This document shows, piece by piece, positions 42,640 through 52,371 of a stretch of 64,000 bases of DNA. This stretch comes from Anastrepha obliqua (taxonomy: Eukaryota > Arthropoda > Insecta > Diptera > Tephritidae), in contig NC_072893.1 of assembly GCF_027943255.1 (NCBI RefSeq), positions 38,214,001-38,278,000 on the forward strand. The letters are read 5' to 3'. A program made the translations under genes and the position numbers. The notes under the pieces are model-generated. The model worked only from the letters and a program-made list of their open reading frames with translations, did not search any database and was not told where the DNA came from. Within the stretch, counting starts at the first letter, position 1; each line of letters starts with the position of its first letter.

Positions 42640-43365
42640 ACAAATTTAATCTTCAAAATAATAACCATCTCTAGCGATACATTTTTCCCATCTCTCAGGC
42701 AATTTGTGGATGCCGCGCCAAAAAAATTGCCCGTCTTTGGCCGCAAACCAATCATCGAGCCATTTTTTGGCTTCGTCGTGAGAATTGAAGCGCTGCTCGG
42801 AAAGTGCGTGGCCCATCGATGCAAACAAATGATAATCGAAAGTCGCCAAGTCTGGTGAGTATCACATGCATCAGCGGTTCCCAATCGTACGTCTCCACCA
42901 ATTCCCGGGTCGCTCTTGTTCGATGTGGCGGTGCATTGTCACATTGTCAGTTCATGCGGCACCCATTTTCCGACCTTTAAAATCATGCCCATGTCTTTCA
43001 AACGTTTGGAAATGGTTTTTTGGGTCACTCCCAACTGCTCTGCCATCATTTCTTGAGTTTGACCATCATCTTCATCAAACAATGCTTGCAATTCGGCGTC
43101 CTCAAACTTTTTCGGTGGCCGGCCACGGTCCTCGTTCTCCACGCTAAAATCACCACTTCGGAATTTTTCAAACCACCTGAAGCACTGGGCTCTACTTCGA
43201 GCATGTCCACCATAAGCTTCGATAAGCATTTGATGAAAATCAACGATGTCCGCAAATCGAAATTCGAAATTTTTAAGAGCGACAAAAATGCATTGTTGTA
43301 TGAAACGTAACGAACAATAAACTGAATATTGTTGACAGATGACAGACGAAAAGAACATTTGAACA
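42640..43365 (-). mobile_element. mauritiana-type mariner, internally deleted
   Basis: The N-terminal domain (Q-M-L-I-E-A-Y-G-G-H-A, F-R-W-F-E-K-F-R-S-G-D-F-S-V, R-L-K-D-M-G-M, W-V-P-H-E-L-T) occupies 43240-42945. It then joins at about 42940 to D-N-A-P-P-H-R-T-R-A-T-R-E-L-V-E, around the second catalytic aspartate, so the central third with the first aspartate is deleted. The C-terminus F-D-Y-H-L-F-A-S-M-G-H-A-L to W-E-K-C-I-A (42849-42650) is well kept. No convincing TIRs were found. Confidence 0.87.
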
Positions 43366-43411
43366 AGGTTTAAAAATACTCCTAGCGACGTCTATGGACT
43401 AATAGCTGAAA

Positions 43412-43670
43412 GTCTCCCTTTCTGGATGTTTGGCCAAGCTCTTCCTCCTAAGTTGTTCCACAAATGGAGGGACCTACAGTTTCATTCTGATTCCGATCGG
43501 CAGATATTTTTTATGAGGAGCTTTTTCATGGCAGAAATACACTCGGAGGTTTGTCATTGCCTGCCGAGGGGCATCCGCTTCATTTGGTGTTTCACCGAGA
43601 TTCAAACCTACGTTCTCTTTGAATTCCGAATGGTAGTCACGCACCAGCCCATTCGGCTACGGTGGTCGCT
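43412..43670 (-). repeat. tRNA-derived SINE (family 1)
   Basis: The complement of 43620-43670 gives GCGACCACCGTAGCCGAATG (A-box) and TAGGTTTGAATCTCG (degenerate B-box); body phrases as in the copy at 39585. It lacks part of the central body, so it is about 50 bp shorter. Confidence 0.82.
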
Positions 43671-43689
43671 GTCCTCTATACGACTGTAA

Positions 43690-44165
43690 ATTTTCAAGTC
43701 GTGTGCATGCATCAGACAACATGAACGTCTGAAATATCATTAACAAAGATTACGAACAATAGTGGCCCGAGATAGCGGCTGAGGTCACTTTGATGGCATC
43801 AGATTTTACTTTGCTTATATCATACAAACGCACTGAGTTCTGTCTGTGGGATGAGATGCAAACCACTTATGTAAGCTAGGGTGGAATTGAACCCAGCTTT
43901 GTAAGTAGGATACTGTGACTGACTCCATTGAACGCCTTTGAAAAGTCGGTGAATATGACATTGCATTGTGGCCTGTTTCAAATTGTTTTAAGTCAAAATT
44001 TGCGAATGAACCTAAATTCGTAATAGAAGATCTGCCTTTATGAAAGCCGTTTGATAAGGCGATATGACATCTGGAATTTGGATGAGATTCAAAGCATGAA
44101 CCAGTTTTTCAAAGAGTTTAGGTATACTATAGATTTTGCTGATCGGGCAATAAATTTGGATATAC
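43690..44165 (-). mobile_element. Jockey/CR1-group reverse transcriptase remnant
   Basis: Reading the minus strand across frameshifts gives S-K-I-Y-S-I-P-K-L-F-E-K-L, I-S-P-Y-Q-T-A-F-I-K (44060-44030) and I-F-T-D-F-S-K-A-F-N-G-V-S-H (43960-43910, RT block with the first catalytic aspartate region). G-P-L-L-F-V-I-F-V-N-D-I-S-D-V follows (43765-43720). The YxDD block would follow but has been cut off. It is distinct from the Jockey-type family at 5796-7575. It and the endonuclease fragment at 34290 may belong to one family. Confidence 0.7.
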
Positions 44166-44379
44166 GACTTGCTTCTAGACTTAGATACGTATCGGTAAGA
44201 TAAAATATTGTTTCCAATTATGTAGAAATTAATCCGAAGTCAGTGTTTTCTTAATGATAGTTGTTAACTGTTGGTCTAACCATGTGGCAGATTTTTTTAA
44301 TAATATAGAATAGAGGAGGGAAGATAATTTCTCCAGAAGTTGGGTAATTTTTCAAGGCCGAAATCCCGCTACTACTTCT
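44166..44379. other. Short spacer
   Basis: Nothing recognised. Confidence 0.4.
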
Positions 44380-45149
44380 TTAAGGGGGTGGTAGGGTTTA
44401 GCGCTAAAAAAAACACTTTTTTTTTGAATTTTTTACAGAAATATGGCTTAAGATACTTAAGATATAAAATACTTAAGAATAAAATCAGTTGCATGTTATT
44501 GTACATCTTTTCAATAAGTTTATAAAAAATATTAATAATAAAATATTGACAAATAAGCCCATGACAGAGTTTTTTTGGAGATACAATATGTTTTTCGAGA
44601 GGTGCTCTGCGGTGCCAATCGGCATTCGTCGTAGAATCATCTGAAACTAAAAAAGTCGAATTTTTCAGTTAAAGTATGACGTAATGCTCCCCCCCCCCCC
44701 CCCCCCACATGAATAAATTTTTTTTTTTCATTTTTGTAGTTTTGGTGGTAAAAAAACGTAAAACGAGCATTTTTGGCGAAAATTTTCGCCATATTTTGAA
44801 GTGAAAAACAACCTTAAAAAAAAACAGTGTGGGGGGAAGTATTTTTGATTTAGAAAACGTGTGCCAAATTTGAAAAGAATCGGTTGAATAGTTTCGGAGT
44901 TGTGATTGGCACCGACTTTTAAGAAGTCGTTTCGGGAAAAACGCGTTTGAAAAAATGACTCTGAAAAATTATATATGCTCCGCATTCGAGGTAGAGTGCC
45001 TACAAAGGCTATAACTTTGAGAGTTCTGCTCCGATCCACTTAAAATTTTGACACAACATTCTTGAAATGATTTACTATAAGATGAGTGAAGAAAAAAATT
45101 TCGATTTTGTGACCCTACCCCCCCCCCCCCCCCCCCCCCCCCCCCTTAA
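44380..45149 (-). mobile_element. TTAA-flanked MITE with G-tract terminal inverted repeats, copy 2
   Basis: The left end TTAAGGGGGTGGTAGGGT (44380-44397) continues as TTAGCGCTAAAAAA. The right end is 28 C in a row (45118-45145) followed by TTAA. It is the reverse-oriented copy of 14247-14995: TTTCGGGAAAAACGCGTTTG and TTTGGCACCGAC-type phrases match closely. An internal homopolymer (18 C, 44689-44706) corresponds to only 6 G in copy 1. No coding capacity. Confidence 0.87.
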
Positions 45150-45190
45150 ATGAGAGCTGGAAACCTTTAAATGTCGGTGAGTTACGTACG

Positions 45191-45400
45191 TAGCGGCCTC
45201 GGTAGTGCAGCGTAAGTGCACTAGCCTGCCAAGCCAGAGATTGTGGGTTCGAATCCCACCTAAAGCACGGTTCTCGCACTTTTCCAAACTTACCTACCTT
45301 CCTAGTTCCTAAACAAAACAAAAAAATTCCATTCCTCAACCCCAAAAACCTTATCCTTCCTATCCTTACTCCCGCACAAAATGTCAGCAAGTTACTTGCA
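45191..45400 (+). repeat. tRNA-Gly(GCC)-like head of a SINE (family 2)
   Basis: TAGTGCAGCG fits the A-box and GGTTCGAATCC (45246-45256) fits the B-box exactly. GTGGG-TTCGAAT-CCCAC is a perfect T-arm. An anticodon arm with loop CTGCCAA (GCC in anticodon position) precedes it. The 3' side (CTAAAGCACGG) does not pair with the 5' side (GCGGCCT), so no acceptor stem exists. That favours a tRNA-derived SINE over a tRNA gene. A pyrimidine- and A-rich body follows to about 45400. Confidence 0.6.
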
Positions 45401-45534
45401 TTGCGGCTGCTAAAACAAGCAAAATAACAAAGAAAAAGACACAGTTACACATTTCATCACTGGCGACAGCAAGAGGAAGCGGGCAATCGCGATAATAGCG
45501 CAGACACACCAAATTTAGCGAAGCCATCAACCGT

Positions 45535-45664
45535 CTGTGTGATCCTTCTGCCAGAAAAATGTGACACACAGATGGCGCTTCAAGCAGTAAGCAACGACAG
45601 ATAGGCATTCCCACTACTTAGGACTGATAGCAGCATGCTAATCACTTACGCTGTCAGAAAGCAA
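45535..45664. repeat. Dispersed repeat shared with 37107-37235, copy 2
   Basis: GATCCTTCTGCCAGAAAAAT, CACAGATGGCGCTTCAAGCA, CACTACTTAGGACTGATAGC and GCTGTCAGAAAGCAAAATAA match copy 1 in order. It ends a few bases before the DD41D element at 45669. Confidence 0.65.
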
Positions 45665-45668
45665 AATA

Positions 45669-46950
45669 ACGGGTGATTTTTTAGATATTATCTTTTTAAA
45701 CAGTTGGTTTAAAAAGCTGACGCACGTTTCGTGTTTTGTTTCCCTGTCAAACATCTTCAGTATGGTCTATAATTTAACCATGAATCGTGTAACAAACGAA
45801 CAACGCTTGCAAATCATTGAATTTTATTATAAAAATGCGTGTTCTGTTAAGAAAGTTTGTCGCGCGCTTCCTCCATTTTATGGTCAGTTTAATCGACCCA
45901 CTGAAGCGGCTATTTAAGCTATTGTGACTAAATGTAGGACCAAATTTACATTATTGGACATCAAACCACCAACACGCTTACGTAGAGTGTTAATGATGAC
46001 CATCAATTATCGATTGGTCGCCGTTCGCAGCAATTGGGCCTCTGTTACTCAACAGTTTGCAACGTGGAAAATTTTGCGAAAGGATTTAGCTGTGAAGCCC
46101 TTCAAAATACAGCTGGTGCAAGAATTGAAGCCGAACGACCTACCGCAACGCAGAATTTTTGGTGAATGGGCTCTTGAAAAGTTGGACAAAGATCCACTTT
46201 TTTATCGAAAAATTGTGTTCAGCGACGAAGCTCATTTTTGGATCAATGGGTACGTAAATAGGCAGAATTGTCGATTTTGGAGTGGAGATCAGCCAGAAGA
46301 ATTGCAAGAGCTACCAATGTATCCAGAAAAGCAGAAAAGGTCACAGTTTGGTGCGGTTTATGGGCTGGAGGTGTCATTGGACCGTACCACTTCAAAGATG
46401 CTGCGAATCGTAACGTAACTGTGAATGGTGAGCGCTACCGCGAAATAATATCCAATTTTTTTTCGCCTGAAATGCAAGAGCTTGACTTGCATGACATGTG
46501 GTTTCAGCAAGACGGTGCCACATGCCACACAGCACGCGTAACAATGGACTTGTTGAGAGGCGAGTTCGGTGAACATTTTATTTCACGTGCGGGACCTGCC
46601 AATTGTCCACCCAGATCGTGCGATATAACGCCTTTAGATTATTTTTTGTGGGGCTATGGTAAAGCTCATGTCTATTCAGACAAACCTGCTTCAATTAACG
46701 CATTGGAAGACAACATTAAAGCATTTATATCTGAGATACCGTCAGAAACATTGGAAGGAGTATGCCAAAATTGGACTAAGTGGATGGACCATTTGAAGCG
46801 AAGTCGCGGTCAACATTTGCTTGAAATAATCTTCAAACATTAAATTATATGTCCTGTAGTATCGATTTAAATAAAAATTTCATGCATTTTTTTGAATTTT
46901 CCGTGTGGTTTTTTGAAAAACTTTCCTATAGCTGTTAAGAAATCACCCTT
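45669..46950 (+). mobile_element. Full-length DD41D-type Tc1/mariner element
   Basis: The left end ACGGGTGATTTTTTAGATAT and the complement of the right end AAGGGTGATTTCTTAACAGC are inverted. TA stands outside both (45667-45668, 46951-46952). The length of 1282 bp is complete for the group, and it contains a nearly intact transposase. Confidence 0.93.
45780..46843 (+). pseudogene. DD41D-type transposase, one stop and one frameshift
   Basis: Family role: DDE-type transposase of the Tc1/mariner superfamily. It begins M-N-R-V-T-N-E-Q-R-L-Q-I-I-E-F at 45780, with a TAA stop at 45913. The frame then stays open in the same phase to about 46335 (I-V-F-S-D-E-A-H-F-W-I-N-G-Y-V, first aspartate). A one-base shift follows, and the rest is open to a natural stop at 46843: V-T-V-W-C-G-L-W-A-G, F-Q-Q-D-G-A-T-C-H-T, C-D-I-T-P-L-D-Y-F-L-W-G-Y. 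Counting gives 41 residues between the second and third aspartates. All three acidic residues are present. It is the best of the four copies (others: 32428, 36860, 39969). Confidence 0.93.
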
Positions 46951-46952
46951 TA

Positions 46953-47428
46953 AATTTCCAGCTCGGCCATTTCTCTGTGAGTACATACATTTATATTTAG
47001 TTACATATCTGAGCATACCTCCATAAATTTTCATAATAATTTCATGCAATCAGGCTGTCATTTGTATGTATGTATGTCACATGTTTGTATGCATAAGTGC
47101 AGGTATTTACAGAGTTGCGTATGTGGATCCAATCTGTGCATTTTGAAAATTGCATGCATGCAGGTGTTCGTTTATTTACACCGTTATGCGGTTACTTAAT
47201 GGCTGACACTTTTTTCGATATATTTGTGCGAACTCGCATTTTGTAGGGCTGTGTATGTGTGTGTGTATGTATGTAAATACATGGCTAATCTCACTTGTAA
47301 TAGGTGTCGTTATGATGCTATTTGTAGCCTGCAGTAAATCTATGCGAAGCCACATCGCAAACACTAAAAATATGCCGAAAATAATCAATAGTCATCAAAA
47401 AAAGTGCATTAAAAGTAGTGCACCGTAA
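46953..47428. other. Spacer with GTAT/TGTG tracts
   Basis: Short GTATGTATGT tracts (47062-47080) and GTGTGTGTATGTATGT (47256-47273). No gene is supported. Confidence 0.45.
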
Positions 47429-47429
47429 A

Positions 47430-48520
47430 GAGATTTCCGGTCAGGGATACACGCCAGAGTGGGGTAATCTCTTTACTTCTTTGGCCCCTTACTGGCAATA
47501 ATCTTCTCCAGGTACTTGAAAAAATGCGTGGAAAGATAATTGCATACACTGACGATATTGCAATAGCAATCTCGGCTTAACACCTTCCAACCTTGTGAGA
47601 GCTTCAACAAAGATCTCTCAAAAAACTTTGGCGCAAAAGTCGAGGAAAAAACAGATCTGATACTGTTTAGCAGCAGTCATCAGATACCTGCTCTTTAACA
47701 AATATCCCTAAGGGAAAAACCCCTTAGAATAACAGAATGGGCTAAATATAAAAGCCTTGTACTGCATACGGAGCTAAATTGGCGGCTCACAGCTGCAGTT
47801 TTAGCACGCAAGCCAATGATGGCTTTGTAATACTTTTTAGCCTTCCATTGGGGGAAAAATGTGGATTAAAACCCAAAAAAATACATTGACTCTGCACAGT
47901 GGTAGGCCAAGCCCCTACTGTGGCATCGCAATATGGTTGAATGCCCTTGAGAACGGTGTGAACATTAAAAAAGTTGACAAAGTTCAAAGAATGCATCTGC
48001 TCTCATAACCGGCAGAATGTCAACCCTACCAAAGCATTATATGCGACATTAAATCTTCTTCCAGTAGATCTGCAGGCAAAATATATCGCGCGTAATTCGG
48101 CAATAGAGTTGCTACGGTAAAATATTAGCTGTCATTTCGGAGCTTTCCAGACTGGTGGACTATGCACTCCTACCTGCACTTGCAACATTTACGACCCTGC
48201 TGCCCTCAAGGGAAGAGTGGGAACGGGACGATGTAAGACAGGGCGACTCCATCCATGTATACACAGTTGGTTCAAAGCTCGACAACACAGCGGGCGAAAG
48301 TGTACATTCCGAACATCTTTAGATCTCCGTTTTTTTCTACTCCCCGTCTACTGCTGCGTCTTTCAGTCTGAACTGGTGGCAATAATAAAAGATGATACCT
48401 ACATTTTCACTGATAGCCAATAGCGGCGATTCATTCACAAAGCAGTCGACAATCTCCAAGGTAGCCATGAAATGCCGCAAGTCTCTTAACGAGATGGCTG
48501 AGCCATTTAATTTAAAGTAA
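47430..48520 (+). mobile_element. I/LOA-type non-LTR retrotransposon, left part (RT to RNase H)
   Basis: The plus strand shows Q-S-G-V-I-S-L (47450), L-L-Q-V-L-E-K-M-R-G-K-I-I-A-Y-T-D-D-I-A-I-A-I-S (47500-47575, catalytic YxDD with T), T-E-L-N-W-R-L near 47770, and V-Y-T-V-G-S-K-L-D-N (48260, RNase H first motif with D to V). F-T-D-S-Q lies near 48400 (second aspartate). Stops and frameshifts are frequent. The element continues after the mariner at 48523-49797. It is closest to the element at 57290-58960. Confidence 0.82.
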
Positions 48521-48522
48521 TA

Positions 48523-49797
48523 TAAGGTTGTCAAAAAAGTCTTGCGGTATTTTTATTGAATTTTCAATTGTTCATAAAATTGGTTATAATAATGCGATTT
48601 AAGTCAAATATGCGCCGTTTTGTTCGATGACGAGTTTCCAACGAGATGCCAACTTCATAATGCCCCTCTTATAGAAGCTCGCTTCCCACAAAAAACTCCG
48701 AGAGCCAATTTTCACAAGACTCTCTTGTGGACAACTTCCGACTGCCAAGCTCGTTCGCCATGGACAGAAATAGGTGGTAATCACTTGGTGCGAGATCCGG
48801 ACTATACGGTGGATGCAAAAGAACCTCCCATCCGAGCTCCCGGAGCTTCTGGCGCGTCACCAAATATGTGTGTGGCCTGGCGTTGTCCTGATGGAAGACA
48901 ATTCGGCCTCTATTGATCAAACATGGCCTCTTCTGCATGAGTGCTGCATTCAAGCGGACCAGTTGTTGGCACTACAGGTCCGAATTGAGCGTTTGGCCAT
49001 AGGGGAGCAGCTCATAGTGGATGATTCCCTGCCAATCCCACCAAACACACAGAAGAACCTTCCTGGCCGTCAATCCAGGCTTGGCCACCGTCTGGGCAGC
49101 TTCACCGCTTTTCGACCACGACCGTTTGCGCTTCACGTTGTCGTAAGTGACCCACTTTTCATCGCCAGTCACCATCCGCTTCAAAAACGGGTCGATTTTG
49201 TTGCGATTCAGAAGCGATTCCCATGCATCCATACGGGCAAAAATGGTTTTTTGCGTCAAGTCGTGTGGCACCCATACATCGAGCTTTTTTTTGAATCCAA
49301 GCTTCTTCAAATGGTTTATAACGGTTTGATGACTCATGCCCAGCTCTTGGCCGATGCTACGGCTGCTACTATGCCGGTCCCTTTCGATCAGTTCAGCGAT
49401 TTTATCGCAATTTTCGACGACAGGCCTTCCGGACCGTGGCGCATCTTCGATAACCTCTGCACCCGACCGAAAACGTTGAAACCATCGTTGTGCGGTGGAA
49501 ATGGAAACTGTATCGGGTCCATAAACTGCACAAATTTTATTGGCAGTATGAGATGCATTTTTGCCTTTATCGTAGTAGTACTGTAAAATATGCCGTATTT
49601 TCTCTTTATTTTGCTCCATGTTTGCGACGCTATAACTCACGAACGACTAAAAGCAAACAACAATTAATCAAACACGTGTTAGCACGTGAAAAGAGCTTTC
49701 CAAAAAGCTCTAGCGTGAACCGATGCGACGAATACAACTAGAACTACTTGCAAAGACAAGCTTACGGAAATACCTCAGGACTTTTTGGCCAACCTTA
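48523..49797 (-). mobile_element. Full-length mariner inserted in a retrotransposon
   Basis: The ends TAAGGTTGTCAAAAAAGTCT and the complement of the right end TAAGGTTGGCCAAAAAGTCC form inverted repeats of about 30 nt, with TA outside each (48521-48522, 49798-49799). It is 1275 bp long. Removing the element and one TA rejoins the host frame as F-K-V-I-L-V-S-V-H-Y-D-I-E-G-N in the RNase H domain, confirming the boundaries. Confidence 0.95.
48599..49619 (-). pseudogene. mariner transposase (mellifera-like, D34D), one stop and one frameshift
   Basis: Start chosen at M-E-Q-N-K-E-K (49619) by alignment with the family; an upstream in-frame M at 49640 is also open. Helix-turn-helix segments span residues 1-110 (S-T-A-Q-R-W-F-Q-R-F, G-M-S-H-Q-T-V-I-N-H-L). 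The linker is W-V-P-H-D-L near residue 117, and V-T-G-D-E-K-W places the first aspartate near residue 153. One TAG stop interrupts after L-N-S-D-L (48974). H-Q-D-N-A-R-P-H and Y-S-P-D-L-A-P-S-D-Y-H-L-F follow in the same frame with 34 residues between the aspartates. An extra base near 48700 shifts the C-terminus (S-F-Y-K-R-G-I-M-K-L-A-S-R-W). All catalytic residues are kept. Confidence 0.94.
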
Positions 49798-50275
49798 TAT
49801 TGGTTTCTGTCCATTACGACATTGAGGGTAACTGTAGAGTCGATGAACTAGCAAGACTCGGCACCAAGTTGACTGATGTGTACACAGTCGATGACATGAG
49901 CATACCTTTACAGACATTTAAGCTACTTAATTTTGAGGAAATTGTAAAAGCAGCGAATGAAAGATGTCATATCGAACTCACGTGCAGATTCGTCCGAGTA
50001 TTGGGGCCGACTTCCAATATTACTCCCACAGAATGTCTGCTAAACCAAAATAAGCTTAGTCTTAGCACACTGATTTCTATTATAACGGGGAAGAGGATGG
50101 ACGTGCAAACGCATGACTTCTGCAGAAGCTATCTAGATGGGGAGGAGGAAGATACGACCTCCCACCTCCTGTGCCATTGTTCAGCCCTATCCAGACGTAG
50201 ATTTACCATTTTAGGCAGACAATTTTTGAATGAGTTGGAAGATCGCAGTACTCGGAAATTAGGGATCTTCTAATA
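49798..50275 (+). mobile_element. I/LOA-type retrotransposon, right part (RNase H end and zinc knuckle)
   Basis: Open from 49785 to 50273 and joined in frame to 48520 once the mariner is removed: H-Y-D-I-E-G-N-C-R-V-D-E-L-A-R-L-G-T (last RNase H motif), I-I-T-G-K-R-M, then C-R-S-Y-L-D-G-E-E-E-D-T-T-S-H-L-L-C-H-C. In that knuckle the second cysteine of the usual CRSC has become Y. About 160 codons without a stop makes this tail better kept than the RT part. Confidence 0.85.
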
Positions 50276-50807
50276 TTTTCTAGTCTAACTGGGCTATTAG
50301 CCTGAGTGCGCCACATAGTGGACAACCGCTTCAACATAACCTAACCTAATATAGATAGTGGTATATTTTCATGAATAACACTGTAGAGAACTAGGCTGGG
50401 TATTGGACTAAACCAATTTTTCTAAGAGATTGAGTAATAAGTAAAATCTCCGATTTTCGAAGTTAGCTTTGAAGAGGATTTAATAAAAAATTATTTAAAA
50501 TTAATTAACTATAAATAACTAAAAAAGTGAAAATATGATCAATTAGGAGTCCAAAAAACAGATGTTCGAAAAATTAAAAACTTTATATTTTAAAAAAAGT
50601 TTTGACCGGTTTTTCAGAAATCAGATCATACTTAAACGCTTTTTCTTTGGTATGCAAAATTATTTATATTGGGTATAAAAATTTGAAAAACAGAATTTTT
50701 GAACTAAAAAAAAATATTTTTTATAAAAATAAATTTTACAAAAAATAAGTTACTAATAAGTAATACTATTGAGTGCTTTAGTGGTAGTGCCCCTTAATGC
50801 CCCGGGT
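50276..50807. other. AT-rich spacer
   Basis: The first 70 nt may be 3' untranslated sequence of the preceding element (GACAACCGCTTCAACATAAC, similar to GACAACCGCTATACCTACC at 58898). The remainder is AT-rich and featureless. Confidence 0.4.
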
Positions 50808-50935
50808 TTTCTAACAACGGTCGCCGTTCAGCAGGCAATTGCAAACCTCCGAGTGTATTTCTGTCATCAAAAAGGTCCTCATGAAAACTACTTGTCATTC
50901 GGAGCTGGCATAAATTGGTACTCCCCTTCAATAGC
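50808..50935 (+). repeat. SINE family 1 body fragment
   Basis: TTCTAACAACGGTCGCCGTT, GCAAACCTCCGAGTGTATTT and TTGTCATTCGGAGCTGGC match the sense body of the SINE at 39585-39895. The head is missing. Confidence 0.7.
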
Positions 50936-51309
50936 AAAACACACAAAACAAAAACGTGGAAATTCCATATTTTTACGTTTCGGTGAAGCAAAAAAGTCTA
51001 TACAATCATACCATACAATGTACGAGATGTTCACTTTCTTTTATTATTTTTGAATGTTCCATAGCTAAAAAAGCAGCCATTACAATTTTGTACACATCTA
51101 TCCCCCTTAACACTCTAGTTTTTCCTCAATTTTGCTATTAATTTTTTATTAATTTTGCCATTTAAATTTTTTTTGTTTTATATCCGCTCACTTGTGGGCT
51201 TATAATTGGGTTGATATTAGGGTTGTGTGTAATAGTATAAAGAAATCGAAATAGATATATACATATATATGCACGAATGTTCCGAATGATGCGAGAAGTT
51301 GTTAAAGCC
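50936..51309. other. AT-rich spacer
   Basis: No gene or repeat end recognised. Confidence 0.4.
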
Positions 51310-51480
51310 ATGCCTGGTTATTGTTGTTGTAGCAGTTCAATAAGTCCTGCAGTGCGGTTTAACCACCGGTCGTCACCATCTAACTCATTTAACGCTAGCC
51401 GAGGAAACGTCCTGTTTTAACAGGTTGGGTCCAGAAGCAGAAGAGTGCTAAGTGAGTGGGCATGCCTGGCCGTCTGTCTG
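51310..51480 (-). mobile_element. Jockey-type retrotransposon 3' end
   Basis: The complement contains H-L-A-L-F-C-F-W-T-Q-P-V-K-T-G-R-F-L-G, then GACGACCGGTGGTT and CTGCTACAACAACAA. These correspond to the C-terminus and CAA-repeat tail of the element at 5796-7575 (positions 7440-7570). A third member of that family, reduced to its last 170 bp. Confidence 0.75.
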
Positions 51481-52371
51481 TTGGCCCGCGCGCACAATAA
51501 CTCGAGCAAAAATCAATATATTTCTCAATGCAGCGGAGTAGAAATGTTACTCCTTGTCAAAGGTAGTATTAAATATGGGCGAAATCGGTCAATAACCACG
51601 CGCTCCTGCCATATTGGAGTAATAGTTTTCGAAAAATAAAAACCTATTATAAACGAAGCTAAAGCATTTAAATTTGAGACAAATAATCAGCCCCAGAAAA
51701 CAAGCTCGACATAAAAAAAAAGATTGAAAAATTCAGTTTTCGTAAACGCGTTTTGCTTTGGATAAAATCCACTTCCACTGTTCCACTGTTCCTCTGATAT
51801 TACAGGCTATAACTCCCCTTGCCTATGTGATTTGTGTAATTCCACAAATGAATACCCTGTCTGATTTAAATTTCACTAGAATGTGCGTGCGTAAATAAGG
51901 CTCTGATTTGAATTTTAGCTTTCCTGTTGTACCAAAATTTTATTGTATATTTAACTCACTCAAACTTGTTCCGTTTCAAGTTATGGCATTTTTTGTTGGT
52001 AGCCATTTGTTGGCTGAAGTATCTGCTGTGGCGCATAAATTTCGCTTTAATAATGTGGGGCGAATTTGGTAATGCAGCGATGTGCCAATCTTTGTACGAG
52101 TATTTGTATTTGCTTTCTCATATTTTCTCCTCTTGCTCTGTATTTGTAGGATGTACAACAGCCACTCGATTAAACGAACATTCAAAATAGTGAACAACAA
52201 CACTTAAGCAAAGTCCCAAAGCGTGGATATAACCAAATTCGATTATGTGAGCAAACGGGGTTCTCATGCATTTTCTTGGGAATTAAATTTTTGAAATTTG
52301 GTATTCTCTTGCTATTCTCAGAATAAGCAAACTAAGTGACGATGTTGCTCAGCGCTAAAAAGCTTTTTACA
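51481..52371. other. AT-rich spacer
   Basis: Two overlapping frames on opposite strands (51927-52190, 51976-52203) carry no domain. Nothing supported. Confidence 0.35.

Noticed and set aside
45118..45145. Telomere-like or assembly-gap signal from the C-run
   Set aside because: Both homopolymers sit at the same place in two copies of one MITE, next to TTAA, so they belong to the element; exact lengths may still be artefactual.
45191..45270. Functional tRNA-Gly gene
   Set aside because: T-arm and anticodon arm look right but the acceptor stem does not pair and the sequence continues into a repeat-like body.
48774..49586. 270-codon open frame on the plus strand, the longest in the window
   Set aside because: It lies entirely antisense to the mariner transposase at 48599-49619; the frame is a shadow of the real coding strand.
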